Assembly: GCA_002307215.1 (NCBI GenBank) | Contig: DBTU01000054.1 | Location: forward strand, 3,054-48,123 | DNA: 45,070 nt | Source of the DNA: Lachnoclostridium sp. UBA1308 | GTDB lineage: Bacteria; Bacillota; Clostridia; Lachnospirales; Lachnospiraceae | Direction of reading: 5' to 3' | Part shown: in pieces, positions 1 through 7,398 of the stretch | How positions within the stretch are numbered: the stretch's first letter is position 1 | Layout of the letters: each line of letters opens with the position of its first letter | Notes under the pieces: model-generated | Told to the model about the DNA's origin: nothing | Seen by the model: only the letters and a program-made list of their open reading frames with translations | Databases searched by the model: none | Made by a program: the position numbers and the translations under genes

Positions 1-16
1 GAAATTGTTCTTTATT

Positions 17-57
17 TCACACTACTCCCATGTGCCACCTTCGGCGGCTTACTTGTC
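17..57 (-). repeat. AAEGGTW-coding repeat, copy 1
   Basis: Read on the minus strand, this stretch encodes the tail AAEGGTWE followed by TAG. A related stretch at 5485-5525 encodes AAEGGTWG-TAG. The first 33 nt of the two copies (17-49 and 5485-5517) differ at six positions, all transitions, and four of these are silent third-codon changes. That pattern suggests a shared coding origin. In this copy a TAA stands directly before the AAEGGTWE codons, so no longer frame is open. The minus-strand RNA can also fold GCCGCC with GGTGGC. The function is unknown and nothing recognisable is attached. Confidence 0.4.
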
Positions 58-71
58 ATGAATTGACTAAT

Positions 72-93
72 GGCACTGCTTATTTGCAGTGCC
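72..93 (-). terminator. Stem-loop after the PstS-like gene
   Basis: GGCACTGC and GCAGTGCC form a perfect 8-bp stem around a 6-nt loop, about 28 nt beyond the stop codon of the PstS-like gene. No strong U-tract follows on the minus strand, so it may be a weak terminator or an mRNA 3'-end protector before a downstream gene outside the window. Confidence 0.45.
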
Positions 94-120
94 CATAGTC
101 AAAACTACTTTTTGCAAACT

Positions 121-1497
121 CTATTTAACTTTTACTGTACATGTTGCTGTCTTGCTACCATCCTTCGTTTTAACAGTGATTTTAACAGTTCCGGCCTTCT
201 TGCCGGTGATGACACCTTTTGAAGAAACGGTTGCTATTGAAGTATCAGCGGATTTCCATGTTACTGTTTTGACAGTTGCATCGACAGGATTTATTGTTGC
301 TTTTAATGTAAGTGTTTTACCAACTCCAAGAGCAGCACTGGTTTTATTTAACTTAACACTGGTTACTGGAATGGATACGGTTACTTTACAGGTTTTACTA
401 ACATTAGAACCATCATTTGTAGTAACAGTAATGATTGCGGTGCCTTCATTTTCACCTGTAATCATACCAGTAGAAGACACTTGAGCTACATTATCATCAG
501 AAGAGGTATAGCTTAATATCTGGTTGGTTGTATCTGCAGGAACTACTTCTGCTGTTAATGAATATTTGGAAGCGGGCTTAATATTTATTGCATTGCTCCT
601 TAAGGTAATATTGGTAGCCTTAATTCTTACCAAATTGTTCTTAACAAATCCCTTTTTATCAATAATTGATTGTCCATCTGCACTTGCAATGAAATCTAAG
701 AATGCTTGAGCTGCCGGAGTGATACTCTTTGTTTTATTAGAAACAAGTAAGAATGGTCTTTTAATCGCATAGGTACCGTCAGCTACTGAATACTTGGAAG
801 GCTCAACACCATCAATTTTCAGTGGCTTTACCTTAGACTCATCCATATCGCCGAGGGACATATAACCGATAGCGCCTGAGTTGTTCTGAACGGAAGACTG
901 CATAACGCCTGTGCTTGCTAAGGAACCATCGAGATTTACATCATAACCACTGGGAAGTGCTGTACCATAATCCACTTTAAAGAAATCCTCAAAACAACTT
1001 CTGGTACCCGAACCGGCTTCACGACCGAACGGAGCAATTTTAACACTTGTGGTATAGGAATTGCTAATCTGATTCCAGTTTAGTGCCGATGTGTCTCTGG
1101 TAAATATCTTGTAGAGCTGTGCCGGAGAAATTTCGTTAACCGGGTTGTTATTATTTACTACAATTGCAAGGCCATCAAGACATATCTGAACTTTATTTAA
1201 TACGTCCGACTCGGCACTGGTCAAGTTTCTGCTTGACATACCAAAGTCAACACCGCTGCTTGCGTTTTTGGCATCTGTGATTCCTGAGCCTGAGCCTGTG
1301 ACATTCTGCTCAACGATTTTGATATCGGGGTTTTTTGCCATAAATGCTTCTGCAAGTGCCTGAATCAGAGGATTAACTGAAGTGGAACCGGATAATACGA
1401 CTGTTCCTGAAGCTGCTGCCGATACGTTCTCCGGAACAGAAGTGAAGTTGGAAAATACCAATGCTACTAATAACACTAACGATAAAAGTTTTTTCAT
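121..1497 (-). CDS. PstS-like phosphate-binding protein with two BIG2 domains
   Basis: A 458-residue secreted protein. Residues 1-28 form a Sec signal peptide ending near VSA-AAS; no lipobox cysteine is present. Residues of about 30-290 match the PstS/PBP-like-2 fold: GSTSVNP near the mature N-terminus, the SSR segment, and GREAGSGTRS, which in the family supply phosphate ligands. Two BIG2 immunoglobulin-like domains follow (about 293-372 and 376-458), each with the S-x-V-A-x-V-S-x-x-G-x-I-T-G signature. The usual role is capture of phosphate for PstCAB. A secreted form with surface-type Ig domains is unusual, so a wall-associated binder is possible. The ATG has an AGGAGAGG ribosome site just upstream. 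A pstC gene would be expected beyond position 1 but is not visible. Confidence 0.85.
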   Translation of the reverse strand: MKKLLSLVLLVALVFSNFTSVPENVSAAASGTVVLSGSTSVNPLIQALAEAFMAKNPDIKIVEQNVTGSGSGITDAKNASSGVDFGMSSRNLTSAESDVLNKVQICLDGLAIVVNNNNPVNEISPAQLYKIFTRDTSALNWNQISNSYTTSVKIAPFGREAGSGTRSCFEDFFKVDYGTALPSGYDVNLDGSLASTGVMQSSVQNNSGAIGYMSLGDMDESKVKPLKIDGVEPSKYSVADGTYAIKRPFLLVSNKTKSITPAAQAFLDFIASADGQSIIDKKGFVKNNLVRIKATNITLRSNAINIKPASKYSLTAEVVPADTTNQILSYTSSDDNVAQVSSTGMITGENEGTAIITVTTNDGSNVSKTCKVTVSIPVTSVKLNKTSAALGVGKTLTLKATINPVDATVKTVTWKSADTSIATVSSKGVITGKKAGTVKITVKTKDGSKTATCTVKVK

Positions 1498-1774
1498 AAG
1501 ACCTCTCCTTATATAATTGATTTATTCATACCAAGTGGAACTTCTTATTGTTTCCTCTTGTACGCTTACTTTGATTACTTAATCATTATAACTTTTTGAT
1601 TGTAAAATCTAATATCACTAAAGTGCAAATTTTGGAACTTATTTTGTATAATTTATGTAAAATTTCTTTTTAAACAAACCACCCCAAATGAAGATATGGG
1701 GGCAATTACAGGGTTTTATAGCATAAACAATTGATATATTATATAAACTTTTTATTAAAAAGTATTATATCCTA
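1498..1774. other. Divergent intergenic region
   Basis: AT-rich spacer between the divergent PstS-like gene and KAS III-like gene. It holds the ribosome site of the former at its left edge and a small ACCCCA...TGGGGG inverted repeat at about 1682-1705. A TATAAT-like hexamer lies near 1587 on the minus strand without a convincing -35. No open frame of note was seen. Confidence 0.4.
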
Positions 1775-1803
1775 TTGACATAGTTATACATTTTATGTAT
1801 TTT
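1775..1803 (+). promoter_or_regulatory. Sigma-A-type promoter of the KAS III-like gene
   Basis: A perfect TTGACA (1775-1780) is followed after 17 nt by TATTTT (1798-1803). It lies about 45 nt before the ATG at 1847, which has the ribosome site AAGGAGGA. Pattern-based prediction only. Confidence 0.65.
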
Positions 1804-1846
1804 CTTAGTATATATTGCTTAATTTTAACAGAAGGAGGAATAATGA

Positions 1847-2854
1847 ATGAGCTACGAGAATATTAACATTATAAGCACTGGGGTATATCATCCCGAAAAT
1901 AAAGTCGATAACCAATACTTTATCGACCACTTTGACAAATTAGGTATGGAGGTGTCCGGACTTCTAAATCATTTGGAAAGAAAATCCAGATACCTTTCAA
2001 ATGTTCCCGATGAAACTGTAATCACAATGGGGTATAGGGCAAGCGTTAAAGCCTTAGAAGAAGCAAATATAGATATTAGTGAAATAGACTTGTTGATTTT
2101 TGCAACTGATACGCCGGAATATACATCTCCGACAAATGCGGTAAAAGTATTGGCTATGCTCGGTGGAGTTAAAGTACATATGGCCTATGACACAAATACG
2201 AACTGTCTGGGTATGTTAACAGCACTAGATCAAGCCAGTAGAATAATGATGACAAATAAGAGGCTAAACAAAGCCTTAATCATTGGCGGTATTCTATTCA
2301 GTTCTGTAAGCAATAAATTGGATATCGTATCCTATGCCAATTTTGGAGATGCCGCTGCCGCTGTTGTACTAGAAAAAAATACAGAGAATACAAAGCGAGG
2401 TTTTATTGATTCAATTCATATTTCACAGACATCAGAGAGCAATAACATATTAATGCCAAAAGTAGGATTTTCCAAGGTAATCAGAGACGGGGTAGAAGAT
2501 GAAGCGGATAAACAATGGTCCTGGGAACCCTTTGACGGAAGTTTTATATCCGACGCATGGGTGGGATTAATTAATGAGCTTACTGAAGATAATGGAATTA
2601 AAGCAACAGATCTAAGTCATTTAATATTTTCACAATTTACTATTCCGGATGCTCGACTTGCATTAGAAAAATTAGGCCTCGATGAAAGCAGAACCACATA
2701 TATTGGCGACGAGTATGGCTATACCGGAACAACAAGTCCTATCTTGGCACTGGACAGAGCTTTAAAAACAAGTAAAATCAATGTGGGAGATTATATCTCA
2801 TTAGCATCTATGGGATCCGGTTCTCTCATTAGTGCTCTTTTATTTAAATTCTAA
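1847..2854 (+). CDS. Ketoacyl-ACP synthase III-like protein, altered active site
   Basis: A 335-residue thiolase-fold protein of FabH length. The nucleophilic cysteine is present (Cys120 in TNTNCLGM) and the C-terminal half ends with the family-like SMGSGSLISALLFKF. Where FabH has the catalytic His of PHQAN this protein has Ser262 (FSQFT), and where FabH has the Asn of GNTSAAS it has Tyr292 (GYTGTTS). FabH uses Cys-His-Asn to condense acetyl-CoA with malonyl-ACP, so decarboxylating condensation is unlikely. An acyl transferase or acyl-binding role is possible, as in other KAS III-like families. The chosen ATG follows AAGGAGGA; an ATG 4 nt upstream opens only a seven-codon frame. It stands alone between a promoter and a terminator, so context gives no pathway. 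Confidence 0.8.
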   Translation: MSYENINIISTGVYHPENKVDNQYFIDHFDKLGMEVSGLLNHLERKSRYLSNVPDETVITMGYRASVKALEEANIDISEIDLLIFATDTPEYTSPTNAVKVLAMLGGVKVHMAYDTNTNCLGMLTALDQASRIMMTNKRLNKALIIGGILFSSVSNKLDIVSYANFGDAAAAVVLEKNTENTKRGFIDSIHISQTSESNNILMPKVGFSKVIRDGVEDEADKQWSWEPFDGSFISDAWVGLINELTEDNGIKATDLSHLIFSQFTIPDARLALEKLGLDESRTTYIGDEYGYTGTTSPILALDRALKTSKINVGDYISLASMGSGSLISALLFKF

Positions 2855-2857
2855 ATC

Positions 2858-2909
2858 AAAATGGTATGTCAGAAATCTCTGAATTCATAATTTCCTGACA
2901 TACCATTTT
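2858..2909. terminator. Bidirectional terminator
   Basis: AAAATGGTATGTCAG (2858-2872) pairs perfectly with CTGACATACCATTTT (2895-2909). Runs of A on the left and T on the right let it serve both the KAS III-like gene and the convergent minus-strand gene. The same ATGGTATGT stem recurs at 32412-32459. Confidence 0.8.
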
Positions 2910-2938
2910 ATTTGTTATATTGTTTGCAACCTCTTTGT

Positions 2939-3334
2939 TTACACTATTTTCGTAAGTGCTTCTGCAAAGCTGTCCACATACTGAACTCCCTCGGTCCAGC
3001 CAGGTATGCTTTTTCCGATTCTCTTGAACTGCATCATTGTAACCGAACTACCATTTGTTACAAGGAATCTTGACTTAAATGGAACATTCATGTATTGCTG
3101 TAATAATCCGCCTAACATTTCCGCAACCTGAGGATTGGAAGGCTGTAATTCAGGTGCATCGATAACCAGACTATAAGTGTTTGCCGGAAGTGGCTTCGTA
3201 AGTTCAGCATAATCCTTCATAAAAGATTCCCCATCTACAACCTCAAAAAAACCTGATGCCTGAGCATGGAATATTTTCTTACCTGCATCAATTGCCAAAT
3301 CATAACTTGATCTTTTACCTTGGTACTTTGCCAT
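2939..3334 (-). CDS. Conserved-looking small protein of unknown function
   Basis: A 131-residue soluble protein, not recognised. The start is the ATG at 3334, preceded by AAGGAGGAAATTAAA; the frame is open 14 codons further but without a better ribosome site. There is no signal peptide, membrane segment or cysteine pattern. The sequence alternates predicted strands and helices (KIFHAQASGFFEV, NTYSLVIDAPEL, FKSRFLVTNGSSVTM, WTEGVQYVDSFAEALTKI). This vaguely recalls STAS-type or small alpha/beta domains, but no motif supports that. It is monocistronic between two terminators. Confidence 0.7.
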   Translation of the reverse strand: MAKYQGKRSSYDLAIDAGKKIFHAQASGFFEVVDGESFMKDYAELTKPLPANTYSLVIDAPELQPSNPQVAEMLGGLLQQYMNVPFKSRFLVTNGSSVTMMQFKRIGKSIPGWTEGVQYVDSFAEALTKIV

Positions 3335-3554
3335 TTTAATTTCCTCCTTAGCATATTGAAATACAATTACCCCCAAATTATAGTAGAAACAAATATATAA
3401 TTCAAGTATTTTTTACTAAATTATATAAAATACCCCATATTATTACACGATTTTTGGAAAAGTAGTATTAATTTCCCATGTATATTTTGACATTTTTCAT
3501 CACATTAGTTGATAAGCAAGGCCGAAATGCTGTTATGTCATAACTGTCAAAACA

Positions 3555-3610
3555 CAAGAAGCTTCACACTCTCACTATGATGTCTAAACGGGAGTATGGG
3601 AAGCTTCTTG
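3555..3610 (-). terminator. Terminator of the ABC-2 transporter operon
   Basis: CAAGAAGCTTC (3555-3565) pairs with GAAGCTTCTTG (3600-3610). On the minus strand the stem is followed by TGTTTTGACAG, a short T-rich stretch. It lies 30 nt after the ATPase stop. The rest of 3335-3639 shows no gene. Confidence 0.7.
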
Positions 3611-3639
3611 AACTGTATTAGCGGGTATTAAGTGCTTAA

Positions 3640-4635
3640 CTAAATTTCAGATTTCTTATAAATCTCTTTAATAACTTCTTCAATTGGAATATTATGAATA
3701 TCTATATCTATTACCGGTAATATGCCCCATAATTTATAGATTTCATCCCGTAATCCGTTTGAATTCGAGCAGATCTCTATACTGGCTGAAATTCCATTAA
3801 AAGCTATTACATTATATCCTACTAATTCTTCTTGATCAATTTTCTTACCGAATTTTAAATCAATCACTTTCTTTTCTGAAAAATATGTTTTGAGGTTATC
3901 AAGAGAATCATCAAAGGTAACCTTACCATTATTAATCACCGTAATATTTTCGCACAAATCCTCAATATCACTCAAATCATGCGTTGTAATAACAAACGAA
4001 ATGTCTTTATCTTTGTTTATATTCTTAATAAATGTTCTTATTACTTCTTTCGAAATTATGTCTAATCCAATCGTCGGCTCATCCAGAATGACCAGCGGAG
4101 GTTCATGGAGCAGCGCACAAACAAACTCGCATTTCATTCTTTCTCCTAACGATAGTTGTCTGACCGGCTTGTTTACAACACTTTCAATATTCAGTAGACC
4201 AATAAAGTAATCTATATTATTCTTATATGTATCCTCCGGTATATCATATATCATTTTATTCAAATGGAAAGCATCAATTGCAGGAAGATCCCACCACAGC
4301 TGCGACTTCTGTCCGAATACCACACCAATCTTCTTCACCAGCTGCTCTCTCTGCAACCAGGGTGTAAACCCAAGTACATTCACTTTTCCTTCACTTGGAT
4401 GTAGAACACCGGATAGTATTTTTATTGTTGTTGACTTTCCTGCCCCGTTCGGACCAATCAAGCCACGGATTTCTCCTTTTTTTAACTTGAGATTAACTCC
4501 GCTCACTGCTTCAACCATTTTATAATTTCTTTTCACCAGAGATTTTATGGCAGCACCCATTCCGGTTTTATCGCGCTGATTTACTTTGTATATTTTTTTT
4601 AAGCCTTCAACTTCAATTACATATTCATCCCTCAT
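3640..4635 (-). CDS. ABC-2 transporter ATP-binding protein
   Basis: A 331-residue ATPase of the type that pairs with two ABC-2 permeases (the COG4586 group). It has a Walker A motif GPNGAGKST, ABC signature LSLGERMK, Walker B LVILDEPTIGLD, and the switch histidine in VITTHDLSD. About 90 C-terminal residues beyond the nucleotide-binding domain are usual for this group. The ATG at 4635 is chosen because AGGAGGGATTAC precedes it; the frame stays open to 4707 but that extension would overlap the permease gene. It is the last gene of a three-gene operon and should power export of an unknown substrate, perhaps a lipid, drug or peptide. Confidence 0.9.
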   Translation of the reverse strand: MRDEYVIEVEGLKKIYKVNQRDKTGMGAAIKSLVKRNYKMVEAVSGVNLKLKKGEIRGLIGPNGAGKSTTIKILSGVLHPSEGKVNVLGFTPWLQREQLVKKIGVVFGQKSQLWWDLPAIDAFHLNKMIYDIPEDTYKNNIDYFIGLLNIESVVNKPVRQLSLGERMKCEFVCALLHEPPLVILDEPTIGLDIISKEVIRTFIKNINKDKDISFVITTHDLSDIEDLCENITVINNGKVTFDDSLDNLKTYFSEKKVIDLKFGKKIDQEELVGYNVIAFNGISASIEICSNSNGLRDEIYKLWGILPVIDIDIHNIPIEEVIKEIYKKSEI

Positions 4636-4693
4636 GTAATCCCTCCTATCTTCCGCTTTACGGCATTCAAATAAGTATAAATGCGCCTTTTCT

Positions 4694-5488
4694 TCAGCCG
4701 CCACCACTTGTATAATGTTTTAGGCACCTACCCCACAGCTTTAGGCTCAGGGCAGTAAATAGGATACAAAACGCTAAACTGTATAGCATGTTCGCATTTA
4801 AACCGCTTATCAATATCTTAGACGGTATGTATACCCATATAGCAAATGGAATGATTGTCATAAAAACGCCTCTTAAAATTTTCGAATATATATCCAAGGG
4901 ATATTGTCCGAACCTTGAAAAAGCCTCCATGATTTCATTCAGTCTTCCTATATTAACCAGCATGATAACAACGCAGGTGTATATAATATTCATTGCCATA
5001 AATAATAATAGTCCAAACGATATAAATACAATAAACATAATCACATTTAGTATGTTTAAATGTAAATTTAAGTTGAAGACAGAATATACCATTAAAATAA
5101 TCCCGGCAATAATTGCACCAAATTCATCCGGAGAAAAGCCGCTTGCTAAAATGATTCCAATCGAGGAATACGGCTTTAAAAGCAGCCGATCCAAATCTCC
5201 TCTTCTTACCATTCTGGTTACATATTGCGGGAGGTTAGCCCATATTGTATTTTTAAGTCCCAGAACGAAAAGCAGAACTCCTTGAAAGAGAATAATTTGT
5301 CCAAGATCCCATCCGGGAAAACCTTTTGTCTGTGTAAAGATTAGATATTGAAATATGGGTCCAACACTTGAAAAAATAAGGTTCATGATAGTACCCAGAA
5401 TAAAATCAAAACGATATTCCATGCCGCGGGCCAAGGTTAATTTACTGTTACAAAAGAAAAGCTGAAACAATTTAAATATCTTTATCAT
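4694..5488 (-). CDS. ABC-2 family permease (COG3694-like)
   Basis: A 264-residue integral membrane protein with about six hydrophobic segments and the cytoplasmic N-terminal MEYRFDF pattern typical of this permease group. It is the second permease of the operon. The ATG at 5488 follows GGGGGTAGT. It ends HYTSGGG, like its partner (CAVGG). It forms the export channel with the neighbouring permease and ATPase. Substrate unknown. Confidence 0.85.
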   Translation of the reverse strand: MIKIFKLFQLFFCNSKLTLARGMEYRFDFILGTIMNLIFSSVGPIFQYLIFTQTKGFPGWDLGQIILFQGVLLFVLGLKNTIWANLPQYVTRMVRRGDLDRLLLKPYSSIGIILASGFSPDEFGAIIAGIILMVYSVFNLNLHLNILNVIMFIVFISFGLLLFMAMNIIYTCVVIMLVNIGRLNEIMEAFSRFGQYPLDIYSKILRGVFMTIIPFAIWVYIPSKILISGLNANMLYSLAFCILFTALSLKLWGRCLKHYTSGGG

Positions 5489-5525
5489 ACTACCCCCATG
5501 TACCGCCCTCGGCAGCTCTCAAATC
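5485..5525 (-). repeat. AAEGGTW-coding repeat, copy 2
   Basis: The minus strand encodes DLRAAEGGTWG then TAG directly before the downstream permease start; the permease ribosome site GGGGGTAG is part of the repeat. Here the frame is open upstream for about 24 codons and reads as a hydrophobic stretch (FYFLLILIF) before DLRAA. It may be a tiny leader peptide or the tail of a lost gene. The permease start at 6420 also has ATGGGGGTA just upstream, a possible third, degenerate copy. Confidence 0.4.
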
Positions 5526-5616
5526 AAATATTAATATAAGAAGAAAATAAAAATGAATTTCCAATAGAATTTATTTTTATATTCCTGGGTTTTGTTTCCG
5601 ATGCTGCTTTGCGGCA

Positions 5617-6420
5617 TCAACCGCCAACTGCACAGTATTTTTTTATCATGGTTTTCCAGAGTAATTTGTAGCATACATATAAGATACCTATCCAAAGTAA
5701 TTGAAATAATAAAGTTTTAATCAAAATATCCGTGCCATTAGCGGTGCTTCGATTCAGAAAAAATTGAATCGGCCAATAATATATATATTTGAAGGGTAAA
5801 AAATCAGTAATAGTAACCAGCCAATGAGGATAAAACTCCATGGGAATCAGCGTCCCACCTGCAAAGGCTGTTAACAGATAAGTGATTGCATTTAGTGAAT
5901 TATTATTGCTGATTGCCATAGCCATCAAGCCGATTACAAAAGCGCACAAAAAGTTAATAAAGAATGCCGGTATTACTACCACTAAAAATTTAGCAAAGGA
6001 GAAAGCCGTCAGAAACTTAGGAAAAATGATTAGGCTATAGATTACCATTCCGGGAATAAAATCCATGAAAAGCGCAATCACTCTTGACGCAAAGCAATCG
6101 GCTAAATTATATTTAAACAACGAAATCGGCTTAAGTAAATCTGTTGTCAGTTCACCGGATAAGATTTTACCTGAAATATCATTTACGGTTGAATTCCACA
6201 CAAAGGCACTGACAATCATACCGGCTATGAAAAACCATACCATTTGATCGAGGCTGTAGCCTTTGATACTTGAAGTTTCATTATATGCATAAATGCTTTT
6301 AAACAAGGTCAGGTTAATCAGCACCAAAATAGGCTGCGACAATAATGTCATCGCAAATGTCCATTTATATTGAATCATCGCCTTAAATGATATTTTTACA
6401 ATCTCTGAAAAGACCTTCAT
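5617..6420 (-). CDS. ABC-2 family permease (COG4587-like)
   Basis: A 267-residue membrane protein with six predicted transmembrane segments, first gene of the ABC-2 exporter operon. N-terminal basic residues are followed by MTLLSQPILVLINLTLFKSIY, and a central DLLKPISLFKYNLAD loop is typical of this family. The ATG at 6420 has GGGGGTATCAT upstream. A small hairpin (5600-5618) follows its stop. Expression probably starts at the promoter at 6494-6521, next to palindromes that the adjacent TetR would bind. Confidence 0.87.
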   Translation of the reverse strand: MKVFSEIVKISFKAMIQYKWTFAMTLLSQPILVLINLTLFKSIYAYNETSSIKGYSLDQMVWFFIAGMIVSAFVWNSTVNDISGKILSGELTTDLLKPISLFKYNLADCFASRVIALFMDFIPGMVIYSLIIFPKFLTAFSFAKFLVVVIPAFFINFLCAFVIGLMAMAISNNNSLNAITYLLTAFAGGTLIPMEFYPHWLVTITDFLPFKYIYYWPIQFFLNRSTANGTDILIKTLLFQLLWIGILYVCYKLLWKTMIKKYCAVGG

Positions 6421-6493
6421 ATGATACCCCCATCCTGTAAAAAAAGCCTTAGGTTTTATGTAATATTTTCCCGCTTTGTAACAGATATTTATA

Positions 6494-6521
6494 ATTATAT
6501 CTATTAATATACTTTTGTCAA
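6494..6521 (-). promoter_or_regulatory. Promoter of the ABC-2 exporter operon
   Basis: On the minus strand TTGACA (6521-6516), a 16-nt spacer and TATAAT (6499-6494) give a near-consensus sigma-A promoter. The -35 box abuts the first of three palindromes. Confidence 0.7.
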
Positions 6522-6584
6522 TAATAGTTCAAAGTCTATTATAATAGTTCAAAAGACCATTATAAAAGTTCAAAGCCTTTTATA
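6521..6584. promoter_or_regulatory. Three tandem palindromic operators
   Basis: Three inverted repeats stand about 20 bp apart: ATAATAG-N8-CTATTAT (6521-6542), TATAATAG-N9-CCATTATA (6540-6564) and TATAAAAG-N8-CTTTTATA (6561-6584). All three spacers begin TTCAAA. They lie between the exporter promoter and a TATAAT (6593-6598) that would serve the TetR gene. The spacing of two helical turns fits cooperative binding by dimers, most simply by the TetR product encoded next door. Confidence 0.65.
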
Positions 6585-6704
6585 GTAGGTGTTATAATAG
6601 GATTGTAATATTACTCTCCCTCTGTCCCGTTCGTACGCATGATATTTCCTTTACAATTCTTACCTCCTATCATAGAATAAAAGAAAACGAATGGAAATAA
6701 TGCC

Positions 6705-7305
6705 ATGCAAATAAAGAAAAAAGAAATCCGAGATGAAATACTTGCTGTTGCAGAAAAGGAATTCTTAAAAAGAGGATTTAAAAACTCTTCCATCAGAACC
6801 ATTGCAACAAAATCTCATACGACACTCGGTAATATTTATCATTATTTTGAGAATAAGGAAGCGATTCTGGATGGGGTCATTGGGGATATCCGGAGAAGAT
6901 TTTAAATATCATAAAAGAACATGAATCCGCTCTATTATCCATGGATTTTTCAAAAGAAGAGATAGAAGACAGTTTAATGATATGGTGGAAACTTACATGC
7001 CCAAATTCTTCCCGCTCGATATTTTATTGAGTAATTCCCTGTTGATATTACTGGATGGCTGTGATGGCACAAAATACGAAGCCTACCGCCAGCTCTTTCT
7101 TGATCTTTTCCAAGCGCATCTTGCTACCCATATGCGTGTAGAATCGGGTTCTTTCCTGGCACGGTCACTTGCTTATGGTTTTCTCTCTACGTTGCTCTTC
7201 ATAGGAAAAAATAAAGAAAATATGACAAACGTCAAAAAAGATTTAACCAATTATATCAAAATGATGATTCTTGGCATGCCAATGTCACCCAAACAAGATG
7301 AATAG
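6705..7305 (+). pseudogene. TetR-family regulator broken by two frameshifts
   Basis: Codons from 6705 give an intact TetR DNA-binding domain (IRTIATKSHTTLGNIYHYFENKE) that ends at TAA 6903-6905. The next frame (6905-6975) reads NIIKEHESALLSMDFSKEEIEDS, and a third frame (to 7305) reads DMVETYMPKFFPLDI and on to the end. Adding one T to the run at 6900-6903 and one T to the run at 6973-6975 restores a single protein of about 200 residues, the normal TetR length. Both lesions are single-base losses in T runs, so sequencing error is a real alternative to gene decay. It would control the divergent ABC-2 exporter. Confidence 0.75.
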
Positions 7306-7328
7306 GCAAGCTAATTCATTTATCAGGA

Positions 7329-7383
7329 AGGAGCTGTTGCATATATAGGCTTGCATAATACAAGTTATATTGTAACAGCTCCT
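7329..7383. terminator. Bidirectional terminator
   Basis: AGGAGCTGTTGCA (7329-7341) pairs with TGTAACAGCTCCT (7371-7383) with one G-U pair. It lies between the convergent TetR gene and the FtsX-type permease gene. Confidence 0.75.
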
Positions 7384-7398
7384 ATTTATCTCCCTGTT

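Noticed and set aside
17..57. Riboswitch or T-box-like RNA at the window start
   Set aside because: The hairpin resembles none of the riboswitch cores I know, and the silent third-position differences between the two copies favour a coding origin.
4788..5285. Plus-strand open frame of 165 codons opposite the ABC-2 permease
   Set aside because: Antisense to a clear membrane protein gene; hydrophobicity is a by-product of reverse-complemented codons.
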